13,865 nucleotides of DNA from Lachnospiraceae bacterium (GTDB lineage Bacteria; Bacillota; Clostridia; Lachnospirales; Lachnospiraceae), in the NCBI GenBank assembly GCA_009774235.1, contig VSNJ01000110.1:1-13865 (forward strand). Reading direction: 5' to 3'. A program made the translations under genes and the position numbers. Under the pieces are notes generated by a model. The model worked only from the letters and a program-made list of their open reading frames with translations, was not told where the DNA came from and made no database searches. Shown in pieces: positions 1 through 6,853 of this stretch. Each line of letters begins with the position of its first letter. The first letter of the stretch is position 1.

Positions 1-6
1 ATTATA

Positions 7-228
7 ATGGATAATGAAAAAATTGCAAGGATTAATGAACTTTACCATAAATCAAAGGGTGAAGGGCTTACACCAGAGGAGGCAGAAGAGCAGCAGAACC
101 TTAGAAAGGAATATATTGCTTCTGTAAAAAATAATTTGAGAAGCCAGCTTGATAATGTTGTAGTTGTAAACCCTGATGGAACAAGCAGGGATTTAGGAAA
201 AGAACGTGCAAGAAAAAGGTTGCATTAA
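7..228 (+). CDS. DUF896 (UPF0291, YnzC-like) small protein
   Basis: A 73-residue, highly charged cytoplasmic protein. Its N-terminal half has the hallmark DUF896 helical-hairpin pattern: KIARINEL near residues 5-12, then GLTPEEAEEQ near 20-29 and LRKEYI near 32-37. The family's usual length is about 70-80 residues, as in Bacillus subtilis YnzC, so the gene looks complete. No enzyme activity is established for the family; YnzC is linked to the SOS operon in Bacillus, but no such neighbours are visible here. The window begins only 6 bases upstream, so the ribosome binding site and promoter cannot be seen. It lies 14 bp before the cyclo-ligase gene on the same strand and is probably co-transcribed with it. 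Confidence 0.88.
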   Translation: MDNEKIARINELYHKSKGEGLTPEEAEEQQNLRKEYIASVKNNLRSQLDNVVVVNPDGTSRDLGKERARKRLH

Positions 229-242
229 ATAACGGGGGAAAT

Positions 243-803
243 ATGGATAAAAATATTTTACGTAGCAGGATGAAGAAGTTAAGGGCAGATATAGAACCTG
301 CTGTAAGGGAAAATAAAGATAAGGCTGTTTATAAAAATATTTTGTCTTCAGGGGTTCTTGAAAATGCAGAGTGGGTGTATGTTTTTGTCTCATATGGTAC
401 AGAGACAGATACAAGGATGCTTATAGATTTTCTTCTTAAATCATTATTCCACAGAGTTGCCGTACCCCGTGTTGATGGAAAGGAAATGGAATTTTATGAG
501 ATAAAATCACTGGACGGGCTTAAACCTGGATATAATGGGATACCTGAGCCTGCCAGTGGTGAGCCTCTGCCTGGGAAAGATTGTATAATGGTTATGCCAG
601 GGCTTGTATTTGACCAATACCATGGGCGTATAGGATATGGTGGCGGATATTATGACAGGTATATTGCCAGGCATAAGCAGGAAAGGATTTTTAAAACAGC
701 AATAGCATATAACTTCCAGGTACTTAAGGATGAAATAATTGAAATGAAGCCACATGATATAAGACCGGATGTTATAATTACAGATAATACTGTATACTGG
801 TAA
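243..803 (+). CDS. 5-formyltetrahydrofolate cyclo-ligase (MTHFS)
   Basis: A 186-residue cytosolic enzyme of folate one-carbon metabolism that converts 5-formyl-THF to 5,10-methenyl-THF using ATP. The family signature is clear: basic N-terminal helix RSRMKKLR (residues 7-14), VYVFVSYGTETDT (45-57), then MPGLVFD (118-124) and the glycine-rich nucleotide loop GRIGYGGGYYDRY (128-140). The C-terminal part ends in HDIRPDVIIT (171-180), also typical. Length matches the family (about 180-200). The ATG is preceded by a GGGGGAA ribosome binding site at suitable spacing. It follows the DUF896 gene by 14 bp, so the two probably form one transcript. Confidence 0.93.
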   Translation: MDKNILRSRMKKLRADIEPAVRENKDKAVYKNILSSGVLENAEWVYVFVSYGTETDTRMLIDFLLKSLFHRVAVPRVDGKEMEFYEIKSLDGLKPGYNGIPEPASGEPLPGKDCIMVMPGLVFDQYHGRIGYGGGYYDRYIARHKQERIFKTAIAYNFQVLKDEIIEMKPHDIRPDVIITDNTVYW

Positions 804-807
804 CATT

Positions 808-836
808 AAAAAGAGCTGGCAGCTTTGTGTATTTTT
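808..836 (+). terminator. Weak candidate terminator after the cyclo-ligase gene
   Basis: A short stem AGCT/AGCT (814-817 with 821-824, loop GGC), extendable by a G-U and an A-U pair, is followed by a T-run at 832-836. It sits directly behind the stop codon. The stem is only 4-6 pairs, so termination would be inefficient and the call is tentative. Confidence 0.3.
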
Positions 837-1033
837 AATTTTCAAATATGTCCTGATATATAAGTATTTTATAATGAACACAGTTTCTTCAAAAATTAAA
901 CACAAGTGATACATAATTGGCTGTTAATATATGTATTGTAAACAAAACAAAGAACAGAAAACAGTCTGGAAGAACAGTACAAGTGTATAAATTAACAAAT
1001 ATATAAATGTGTTTAGTGAAAGGGGAAATTGAT

Positions 1034-2365
1034 ATGATGAAGAAAAATTTTTTAAGAGTTACTACTTATGCGGCAGTTTTTGGTATTATTGGCGGTATGA
1101 CATTTGAAGGTGTGACATATGTTTCAGATAAGTTAATAAATAATACAGCAATTGAAAGCACTGTTAATACTGATGATAAAGAAGATAAAAATATCGAAAA
1201 AACACAGACAGCTAATGCAATAAGTACATCAGCAGGAAGTTCCAATGGTGTGTCAGAAGTAGTTGAAAATGTACTTCCATCACTTGTTGCAATAGATGTT
1301 ACAGCAACACAAACAAGGACAGACTGGTATGGAAGGCAGTACAGCCAGGATTCTTCTGGAAGTGGTTCTGGTATAATTGTTGCACAGGATGAAAATTATA
1401 TGTATATTGCAACTAATAACCATGTTGTAGCCAATGCAACTAAGGTTTCTGTTAAATTCTATGATGACAAAGTATGTGAGGCAGTTGTCAAAGGTACAGA
1501 TTCAACAGCAGATATTGCTGTTGTAGCAATTAAACGTTCTGATATTTCTAGTGATACACTGGAAAAGGTTAAGGTTGCTTCACTTGGTGATTCAGACCTT
1601 GTAAAGGTTGGTGAACAGGCTATAGCAATAGGTAATGCACTTGGATATGGTACCTCAGTAACAGTAGGGTATATCAGTGCAAAGGACAGGGAAGTACAGA
1701 GTGAAGATGCCAATATGAAGCTTATGCAGACAGATGCTGCTATTAATCCAGGTAACAGTGGTGGTGCCCTGGTTGATATTAATGGTAATGTAATTGGTAT
1801 TAATTCAGCTAAATATGCAGATACAGAAGTTGAAGGGATGGGCTTTGCAATACCAATTAATGTTGCAAACCCTATTATTAAAAGTATTATAGAGGCAGAA
1901 GAAGTGTCAGAAGGAGAAGCTGCTTATCTTGGTATTAAGGGCAAGAATATTCCTTCTGGATATACAGAATATTATAATATTCCAGAAGGCGCATTTGTTG
2001 ATGAAGTTACAGAAGATGCACCTGCACATAAAGCAGGGTTAAAGAGAGGCGACATTATTACAAAATTTAATGGTATGGAAATAAAATCAATGGAAAGCCT
2101 CCAGGAAAAACTTGCACTCTGTAAAGCGGGAAGTAAAGTAAAGGTTGTTGTAAGAAGGGCTGACAATGGGGAATATGTAGAAAAAGAATTTACTGTAACC
2201 CTTGGCAAGAAGGCAGATTCAGATATTGCTAATGAGAATAATGGCAGTACAGATAATGGCAGCAGTAATAATAACAGCCAGAATGGTTATAATGGACAAG
2301 GAAGCAGCTATTATGGAGGTTTACAGGATAACAGCCGCCTGCCATATACTGGTGGACTTTATTAA
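1034..2365 (+). CDS. HtrA/DegP-like membrane-anchored serine protease with PDZ domain
   Basis: Trypsin-like S1C protease for extracytoplasmic protein quality control. From the ATG at 1034 it is 443 residues: a short basic N-terminus and one hydrophobic segment (about 9-28) that acts as membrane anchor or uncleaved signal, a polar linker rich in T, S, D and K (about 36-75), the protease domain, and one PDZ domain (about 297-388, AYLGIKGKN to the EKEFTVTL strand). The triad is visible: His130 in TNNHVV, Asp160 in TADIAV and Ser242 in NPGNSGG. The C-terminus (about 396-435) is a low-complexity N/S/G tail. The ATG at 1034 (or the next codon, 1037) is chosen over an in-frame ATG at 1007 because AGGGGAAA (1020-1027) lies just before it. 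The gene seems monocistronic. Confidence 0.93.
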   Translation: MMKKNFLRVTTYAAVFGIIGGMTFEGVTYVSDKLINNTAIESTVNTDDKEDKNIEKTQTANAISTSAGSSNGVSEVVENVLPSLVAIDVTATQTRTDWYGRQYSQDSSGSGSGIIVAQDENYMYIATNNHVVANATKVSVKFYDDKVCEAVVKGTDSTADIAVVAIKRSDISSDTLEKVKVASLGDSDLVKVGEQAIAIGNALGYGTSVTVGYISAKDREVQSEDANMKLMQTDAAINPGNSGGALVDINGNVIGINSAKYADTEVEGMGFAIPINVANPIIKSIIEAEEVSEGEAAYLGIKGKNIPSGYTEYYNIPEGAFVDEVTEDAPAHKAGLKRGDIITKFNGMEIKSMESLQEKLALCKAGSKVKVVVRRADNGEYVEKEFTVTLGKKADSDIANENNGSTDNGSSNNNSQNGYNGQGSSYYGGLQDNSRLPYTGGLY

Positions 2366-2394
2366 TAGATTTGTTAAAAAATAACAAAAACTTC

Positions 2395-2423
2395 TTGCAA
2401 TAGTAGTATTATTATGTTATCAT
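2395..2423 (+). promoter_or_regulatory. Sigma-A-type promoter of rpsO
   Basis: TTGCAA (2395-2400), a 17-bp spacer and TATCAT (2418-2423). It lies between the htrA stop and rpsO and places the transcription start near 2430, giving a leader of about 105 nt. Confidence 0.65.
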
Positions 2424-2442
2424 ACAGAAGTTGCCAGAACCA

Positions 2443-2480
2443 CTGCCCAGGATTTGGACACTCCGCCCAGTCCTTAGCAG
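2443..2480 (+). promoter_or_regulatory. Structured rpsO leader hairpin
   Basis: In the rpsO leader three helical blocks stack into one hairpin: CTGC (2443-2446) with GCAG (2477-2480), AGGA (2449-2452) with TCCT (2471-2474), and TGG (2455-2457) with CCA (2467-2469), loop 2458-2466. Autogenous control by S15 binding its own mRNA leader is established in several bacteria. That this hairpin is such a site is inference from position and structure. Confidence 0.45.
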
Positions 2481-2535
2481 CAGGAATAAAGTAGTCTTTG
2501 CAATATATGCACAAGACATAAAACAGGAGGAAATT

Positions 2536-2802
2536 ATGATTAGTAAAGAAAAAAAAGCAGAAATTATTAAAGCTTATGGACGTACACCAGAAGACACAGG
2601 CTCTCCAGAAGTGCAGATTGCTTTACTGACAGAGCGTATTGTAGAACTTAATGAGCATTTAAAGGTTAATAAGAAAGACCATCATTCAAGGCGTGGTCTT
2701 CTGAAAATGGTAGGACAGAGACGTAACCTTCTTGCATATTTAAAGAAGAAAGACCTTGATGCATACCGTACTCTTATTGAGAGATTAGGTTTAAGAAAGT
2801 GA
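2536..2802 (+). CDS. rpsO: 30S ribosomal protein S15
   Basis: An 88-residue primary 16S rRNA-binding protein of the small subunit platform. It is recognised from TGSPEVQIALLTERI, LNEHLKVNKKDHHSRRGLL and MVGQRRNLLAYLKKKD, which cover nearly the whole S15 fold, and the length equals the family norm. The start at 2536 follows a strong CAGGAGG ribosome binding site (2524-2530). An in-frame ATG at 2431 would add 35 unrelated residues and falls at the expected transcription start, so it is rejected. It has its own promoter upstream and a strong terminator downstream. pnp, often next to rpsO in Firmicutes, is not adjacent here. Confidence 0.97.
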   Translation: MISKEKKAEIIKAYGRTPEDTGSPEVQIALLTERIVELNEHLKVNKKDHHSRRGLLKMVGQRRNLLAYLKKKDLDAYRTLIERLGLRK

Positions 2803-2826
2803 TTTCACATTTCTCTTTATACTATT

Positions 2827-2861
2827 AAAAAAGAACTCCTATATATGCGGGGGTTCTTTTT
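2827..2861. terminator. Bidirectional intrinsic terminator between rpsO and the araC-type gene
   Basis: AAAAAGAACTCC pairs with GGGGGTTCTTTTT across a loop around 2841-2848. The T-run on the right serves rpsO. The A-run on the left becomes a U-run for minus-strand transcription, so the same hairpin can end the AraC-type gene that stops at 2955. Confidence 0.85.
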
Positions 2862-2954
2862 AATTGTGCAGCTTGTGTCATATTTTAGGTGAAAATCCCC
2901 ATTCTGTCCTGGCAGAGAGAAAAAAATACACGTTTCTTAAGTGGTGAGTCTGGT

Positions 2955-3728
2955 TTACCATGTCTGGCCATTATTTCCAAAACTGGTTACCAAAGAGAAG
3001 CGTTTTCTGTATTCCATTGGTGTATATCCAGTTTCTTTACGGAAACACTTTATAAAATGGCTTTGTGAAGAGAAACCAAAATAACTGGCAATATCAGAAT
3101 AGGAATATTCTGAGAAGCGCAGCATATTGGAGGCTGCTTTAGTCTTTTCAGAGTGTATAAACTGGCTTATATTAATACCAGTTTCTTTGTGGAAAAGATA
3201 TGAAAGGTAACTCCTGTTTAAACCAAGTGATTTTGCTATTGAAGTAACAGAAAGGCGTCCATTCAAGTTCTTGTATATATAATCCATTGCTTTTATTACT
3301 TGTACAGAATATACCTGGCGTTTTGGCAGTCCTGCCATCTGTTGTGTAAAATCCAGAAGCATTTCATTATGCAGGACCAGAATCTGCCTGGTAGTCTGTA
3401 ATAAATCCATTTTGCTTATATACAGGTCACTAAGTGTATAAGCAAGTTCCCGTTCCAGGCCGTTTTCTACACAAAGCCTTGTTATAAGTGCAACAGATAC
3501 AATAAAGTGGTAACGTGTATTGCGTATTGGATTTTCAGAAAGACGTCCATATCCAGGGCTGTTATACTGGTGTTCATTTTCTGGGTCTGAAAATCTCTGC
3601 CTGACAGCTTCCAGATTGCCAGCCACTATATTGTCATAGTATCCATACTCTTCTTTATATTCAATATGTGACGTCTGCTCTTCACGCTGGATGAACAGGC
3701 GGTGGTTTAATTCTTTTTTCATGTTCAT
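2955..3728 (-). CDS. AraC-family transcriptional regulator
   Basis: A 257-residue DNA-binding regulator. The C-terminal ~100 residues carry the two helix-turn-helix motifs of the family: the first near 160-181 (LSVTSIAKSLGLNRSYLSYLF), the second near 210-232 (YSDIASYFGFSSQSHFIKCF), ending in the classic FRKETGYTPMEYRKRF. The N-terminal half has the helical block NPIRNTRYHF...LSDLYI (about 67-104), found in AraC proteins near surface-antigen and glycan-use genes. The start at 3728 is preferred because the AGGTGG ribosome binding site lies 7 bases upstream; an ATG two codons earlier (3734) is too close to it. It is divergent from the GH5 gene and probably controls it and itself through the shared 3783-3798 palindrome. 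The inducer is unknown. Confidence 0.93.
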   Translation of the reverse strand: MNMKKELNHRLFIQREEQTSHIEYKEEYGYYDNIVAGNLEAVRQRFSDPENEHQYNSPGYGRLSENPIRNTRYHFIVSVALITRLCVENGLERELAYTLSDLYISKMDLLQTTRQILVLHNEMLLDFTQQMAGLPKRQVYSVQVIKAMDYIYKNLNGRLSVTSIAKSLGLNRSYLSYLFHKETGINISQFIHSEKTKAASNMLRFSEYSYSDIASYFGFSSQSHFIKCFRKETGYTPMEYRKRFSLVTSFGNNGQTW

Positions 3729-3759
3729 AAGCATACCACCTTTCTTAATAATATTTAGT

Positions 3760-3787
3760 ATTATATAACATTTTTAATATAAATCAA
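3760..3787 (-). promoter_or_regulatory. Promoter of the araC-type gene
   Basis: Read on the minus strand: TTGATT (3787-3782), a 16-bp spacer and TATAAT (3765-3760), about 30 bp before the start codon. The -35 box lies inside the left half of the 3783-3798 palindrome, which suggests autoregulation. Confidence 0.6.
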
Positions 3788-3798
3788 ATGCTTTTGAT
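3783..3798. promoter_or_regulatory. Palindromic candidate operator in the araC/GH5 divergent region
   Basis: Perfect inverted repeat ATCAAA-tgct-TTTGAT. It overlaps the araC -35 box and lies about 28 bp upstream of a TATAAT (3826-3831) that could be the -10 box of the GH5 gene, which has no good -35 box. That geometry fits repression of the regulator's own gene and activation of the neighbour. Binding by this AraC protein is inferred. Confidence 0.45.
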
Positions 3799-3825
3799 AC
3801 AAATTAAACAGAAAATTATCTAAAC

Positions 3826-3831
3826 TATAAT
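3826..3831 (+). promoter_or_regulatory. Candidate -10 box of the GH5 gene
   Basis: TATAAT without a recognisable -35 hexamer at 16-18 bp, as often seen at activator-dependent promoters. It would start transcription near 3838, leaving a leader of about 90 nt with the small ORF at 3887. Confidence 0.4.
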
Positions 3832-3886
3832 TACAAGATGAAATATAAAAGTAAATAGATTAAATAAAAAATTAAGAAAGGATAAA

Positions 3887-3922
3887 ATGCAAACAACTGT
3901 TTTTTATTGTTGCATCTGGTAA
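3887..3922 (+). CDS. Putative 11-codon leader peptide upstream of the GH5 gene
   Basis: ATG at 3887 preceded by AAAGGA (3877-3882), reading MQTTVFYCCIW and ending in TAA at 3920-3922. The stop merges with the TAAGGA that serves the GH5 start at 3928, which fits translational coupling. The ORF also spans a hairpin, ATGCAA(a)CAA with TTGTTGCAT (3887-3896 with 3908-3916). It is out of frame with the GH5 gene. Whether it is translated is not known; the ribosome binding site and the stop/start arrangement are the only evidence. Confidence 0.4.
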   Translation: MQTTVFYCCIW

Positions 3923-3927
3923 GGATT

Positions 3928-4956
3928 ATGAGAAAATTTAATGGTTTTGAGAAGGGAATTAATTTAGGAGGATGGCTTTCACAATGTTCTTATAAAGAAG
4001 AACATCTGGAAACATTTATTACAGAGAATGATATAAGAGTTATAAAAAATATGGGTGCAGACCATGTAAGGCTGCCAGTTGATTATATACTTCTGGAAGA
4101 GGAGGATGGTACTCCATGCAGCACAGGGTTTAAATATATTGACAGGTGTGCAGGATGGTGCAGGCAATATAGTTTAAATATGGTGCTTGACTTGCATAAG
4201 ACAGCAGGTTATGCATTTGATGAAGCCAAAGACTGTTCTTCATTTTTTAAAGATAACAGGCTTCAGGAGCGTTTTCTGTCATTGTGGGAAAGGCTTGCAG
4301 GCCGTTATGGAAATTATCCAGATTTTATTGCATTTGATTTATTAAATGAGATAGTTGATGTTACAGTTACGGATATATGGAACAGGCTTGCAAGTGAGGC
4401 AGTGGGACGCATAAGGAAGTATACAAAAGATACATGGATATTAATTGGTGGTACATGTTATAATAGTGTAACTACAGTGAAAGATATAATTATGCCACCT
4501 GATGAAAGAATTGTATATTCAGTACATTTTTATGAGCCACATATATTTACACACCAGGGAGCCTGCTGGGAAGAATTTATGCCAGAAGATTTCAGGACAG
4601 CTTATCCGTTGCCAGCAGGAGAATATCTTAAACAGTCAGATATGGTATTAGAAAAGTTGTATTCACATATATTAGGACAGTTTGATGCATCTTTATCTGG
4701 AAAAGACCTGCTTGAAAAGCTGTTCTGTGAAGCGGCAGAAGTGGCAGAGGAAAGGAATGTGCCACTTTATTGTGGGGAATATGGTGTAATTAGTTTTGCA
4801 AAACGGGAATATGCCCTGGCATGGTACCATGATATCCATAGTATATTTGAGAAATATGGTACTGCAAGGGCAGCGTGGACATACAAAGGGATGGATTTTG
4901 GAATAACAGATAAGAATAATAAAGATATATGCAGTAAACTTGCCAGGTTATTGTAA
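3928..4956 (+). CDS. Glycoside hydrolase family 5 (cellulase-like), cytoplasmic
   Basis: A 342-residue (beta/alpha)8-barrel glycosidase. GH5 hallmarks appear in order: GINLGGW (11-17), HVRLPVDY (46-53), a beta-strand ending DLHK, the acid/base motif LLNE with Asn140-Glu141, HFY (200-202), and the nucleophile strand YCGEYG with Glu284, followed by AAWTYKGMDFG. No signal peptide or membrane segment is seen, so it probably acts in the cytoplasm on short imported beta-linked glycosides rather than on polymers. The substrate (cello-, manno- or gluco-oligosaccharide) cannot be told from sequence. The start at 3928 gives the usual N-terminus MRKFNGFEKGINLGGW; a TTG at 3907 would add seven residues and is rejected. 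The divergent AraC regulator is its likely controller. Confidence 0.9.
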   Translation: MRKFNGFEKGINLGGWLSQCSYKEEHLETFITENDIRVIKNMGADHVRLPVDYILLEEEDGTPCSTGFKYIDRCAGWCRQYSLNMVLDLHKTAGYAFDEAKDCSSFFKDNRLQERFLSLWERLAGRYGNYPDFIAFDLLNEIVDVTVTDIWNRLASEAVGRIRKYTKDTWILIGGTCYNSVTTVKDIIMPPDERIVYSVHFYEPHIFTHQGACWEEFMPEDFRTAYPLPAGEYLKQSDMVLEKLYSHILGQFDASLSGKDLLEKLFCEAAEVAEERNVPLYCGEYGVISFAKREYALAWYHDIHSIFEKYGTARAAWTYKGMDFGITDKNNKDICSKLARLL

Positions 4957-4960
4957 AAGG

Positions 4961-4992
4961 TTGTGTTATATAGTATTATATTGTGTTATAAT
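4961..4992 (+). promoter_or_regulatory. Promoter region of the LUD-hydE genes with a 20-bp-spaced direct repeat
   Basis: TTGTGTTATA occurs at 4961-4970 and again at 4981-4990, exactly 20 bp apart (two helical turns). The second copy runs into TATAAT (4987-4992), a likely -10 box, but no good -35 lies at 17 bp. This suggests a promoter that depends on a regulator binding the repeat. Promoter identity is inferred. Confidence 0.45.
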
Positions 4993-5026
4993 TGCATATA
5001 TTAAAAGTTAAAGGAGGCATTAAAGT

Positions 5027-5686
5027 ATGGACAATACTGAAACTAACCTTACACCAAAACAGATAAATTACCAGAACCTGGCTGAAAATATTATTAATAA
5101 ATTCAACCTGCGTGGAATAGAAGGGTATTATTGTACAGACAGGGAGGAAGCAAATGCAAAAGCAAAGCGTTTCCTTACACCAGACTGTACTATTTCATGG
5201 GGTGGCTCTGTTACACTTGCTGAAACGGGACTTATTGATGACCTGAAAGAATCAGATGATTACATACTCTATGACAAATCAGAGGCTGTAACTGCTGAAG
5301 AGAAAAGGGAAATGTTTGGTAAAATTGCCACAGCTGATTATTACTTTATGAGTTCTAATGCAATTACAATGGATGGGGAACTTGTAAATATTGATGGCAA
5401 TGGAAACAGGGTTGCCTGTCTGTGCAGTGGACCAGAAAATGTAATAATTATTGCTGGAATGAACAAAATAGTAAAGAATGTTGAAGAAGCAGTATCACGT
5501 ACAAGAAATATTGCAGCACCTCCAAATTCTGTAAGGCTTGGCCTGGATACACCATGTGCAAATTCAGGCAGGTGTGGGGACTGCCTGTCTAATGACTGTA
5601 TATGTGGGCAGATTGTAATAACAAGAAAGTCACGTAAACCAGGACGTATTAAAGTTATACTTGTCGGAGAGGAACTAGGCTACTGA
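5027..5686 (+). CDS. LUD-domain (DUF162) protein, LutC/YkgG-like, with C-terminal cysteine cluster
   Basis: A 219-residue cytosolic protein of the LUD family, whose best-known members (LutB/LutC) take part in iron-sulfur lactate oxidation. Features: SWGGSVTL (57-64), NAITMDGELVNIDGNGNRVA (111-130), and GMNKIV (144-149), all conserved in stand-alone LUD proteins of Clostridia. A cysteine cluster follows at C177, C183, C186, C191 and C193 and could bind a metal or an iron-sulfur cluster. No LutA or LutB partner is next to it, so a role in lactate use is not shown. The start has a strong AAAGGAGG ribosome binding site. Its TGA overlaps the hydE ATG by one base (5686), which indicates translational coupling. 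Confidence 0.85.
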   Translation: MDNTETNLTPKQINYQNLAENIINKFNLRGIEGYYCTDREEANAKAKRFLTPDCTISWGGSVTLAETGLIDDLKESDDYILYDKSEAVTAEEKREMFGKIATADYYFMSSNAITMDGELVNIDGNGNRVACLCSGPENVIIIAGMNKIVKNVEEAVSRTRNIAAPPNSVRLGLDTPCANSGRCGDCLSNDCICGQIVITRKSRKPGRIKVILVGEELGY

Positions 5687-6771
5687 TGATGCCAAATATT
5701 TTAACAGATAATAAAATGGTTATTGACAAGATGTATGCCGGGGAACTGCCAGGACGGGATGAACTTAAACAGCTGCTGGCATACCATAGTAAAGAAGATG
5801 CAGAGTATCTTTTTAAGCTTGCAAGACAGGTGCGTGAAAATGCATATGGAAAGGATGTCTATATACGTGGTCTGGTTGAATTTACTAATTACTGCCGTAA
5901 TAACTGTTATTATTGTGGAATCAGGCATAGCAATAGTAATGCATGCAGGTACAGGTTAAGTGATGAAGATATATATAACTGTTGTGATGAAGGTTACAGC
6001 CTTGGCTTCCGGACATTTGTACTGCAAGGCGGGGAAGATATGTATTTTACTAAAGAAAAGCTTTGTGGTATTATAGAACACATTAAAAAGAAGCATCCAG
6101 ACTGTGCTATAACACTTTCTGTTGGTGAGAGGGACTATAAAGACTATCTTGCGTGGTATGAAAGTGGAGCTGACAGGTATCTTTTACGCCATGAGACTGC
6201 TTCGGCAGAACATTATAATAAGCTTCATCCAGCAGAGATGTCATCAGGGCACAGAAAGGAATGCCTATGGCAGCTTAAAGATATAGGATACCAGACAGGC
6301 GCAGGTTTTATGGCAGGTTCACCATTCCAGACACCAGACTGCCTTGTGGATGATTTGTATTTCTTGTATGAATTAAAGCCACATATGGCAGGCATAGGGC
6401 CTTTTATTCCACAGAAAGACACACCATTTGCAGGCAGAAACAGTGGGACACTGGAACAGACACTTTTCCTGCTTGGAATAACAAGGCTGCTGCTTCCAGA
6501 TGTGTTATTACCAGCAACTACTGCACTTGGGACTATTGCACCAGACGGGCGTGAACGTGGGCTTATGGCAGGCGCTAATGTTGTTATGCCAAACCTTTCA
6601 CCTGTTTCTGTAAGGGACAAGTATAATTTATATGACAATAAGATATCTACAGGTGAGGAGTCAGCACAATGTACAGAACTGCTACGGAAGCGTATAGAAC
6701 AGACAGGTTATAATATGGTAACAGGGCGTGGAGACTTTAAAAAATATAAACAAAAACAAGCTGGAGAATAA
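5686..6771 (+). CDS. hydE: [FeFe]-hydrogenase maturation radical SAM protein HydE
   Basis: A 361-residue radical S-adenosylmethionine enzyme that helps build the H-cluster of [FeFe] hydrogenase together with HydG and HydF. The radical-SAM motif CxxxCxxC is C70, C74, C77 in EFTNYCRNNCYYCG. Further HydE-type blocks are FRTFVLQGGED, TLSVGE, RYLLRHETA, GAGFMAGSPFQT, KDTPF, LLPATTALGTIAPDGRE and GANVVMPNLSPVSVRDKY. Length agrees with the family. The main alternative is PylB, a close relative, but no pyrrolysine genes are nearby and the LLPATTALGT/NVVMPNLSPVSVR blocks favour HydE. The start overlaps the upstream stop (TGATG); a second ATG follows directly at 5689. HydF and HydG are not in the window. 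Confidence 0.9.
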   Translation: MMPNILTDNKMVIDKMYAGELPGRDELKQLLAYHSKEDAEYLFKLARQVRENAYGKDVYIRGLVEFTNYCRNNCYYCGIRHSNSNACRYRLSDEDIYNCCDEGYSLGFRTFVLQGGEDMYFTKEKLCGIIEHIKKKHPDCAITLSVGERDYKDYLAWYESGADRYLLRHETASAEHYNKLHPAEMSSGHRKECLWQLKDIGYQTGAGFMAGSPFQTPDCLVDDLYFLYELKPHMAGIGPFIPQKDTPFAGRNSGTLEQTLFLLGITRLLLPDVLLPATTALGTIAPDGRERGLMAGANVVMPNLSPVSVRDKYNLYDNKISTGEESAQCTELLRKRIEQTGYNMVTGRGDFKKYKQKQAGE

Positions 6772-6826
6772 TTACAGGAAAACAGGAAATACATCCTCGC
6801 AACAATTACAATCCAGTTATTATTTA

Positions 6827-6841
6827 GCCGCAACAGGCGGC
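6827..6841 (+). other. GC-rich hairpin directly before the small-protein ribosome binding site
   Basis: GCCGC (6827-6831) pairs with GCGGC (6837-6841) around the loop AACAG, and ends at the AAGGAGG (6842-6848) of the next gene. It stands out in this AT-rich DNA. There is no T-run, so it is not a standard terminator; an mRNA processing or stability role is possible. Confidence 0.35.
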
Positions 6842-6853
6842 AAGGAGGTTAAT

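Noticed and set aside
507..914. Minus-strand ORF of 135 codons opposite the cyclo-ligase gene
   Set aside because: It is a frame shadow of a clear gene, with no ribosome binding site and no recognisable domain.
2370..2388. TTTGTTA-aaaaa-TAACAAA hairpin after htrA considered as terminator
   Set aside because: It has no G-C core and no T-run after it; the arms are simple AT-rich sequence.
2431..2535. 35-residue N-terminal extension of S15
   Set aside because: S15 is 88 residues from the ATG at 2536, which has a strong CAGGAGG; the upstream part is the untranslated leader with the promoter at 2395-2423.
3907..3927. TTG start for the GH5 gene
   Set aside because: The extra seven residues do not fit the family N-terminus, and the ATG at 3928 starts the typical MRKFNGFEKGINLGGW.
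6728..6853. Longer start of the small membrane protein inside hydE
   Set aside because: It would overlap hydE by 44 bases and has no ribosome binding site; the ATG at 6854 follows AAGGAGG.
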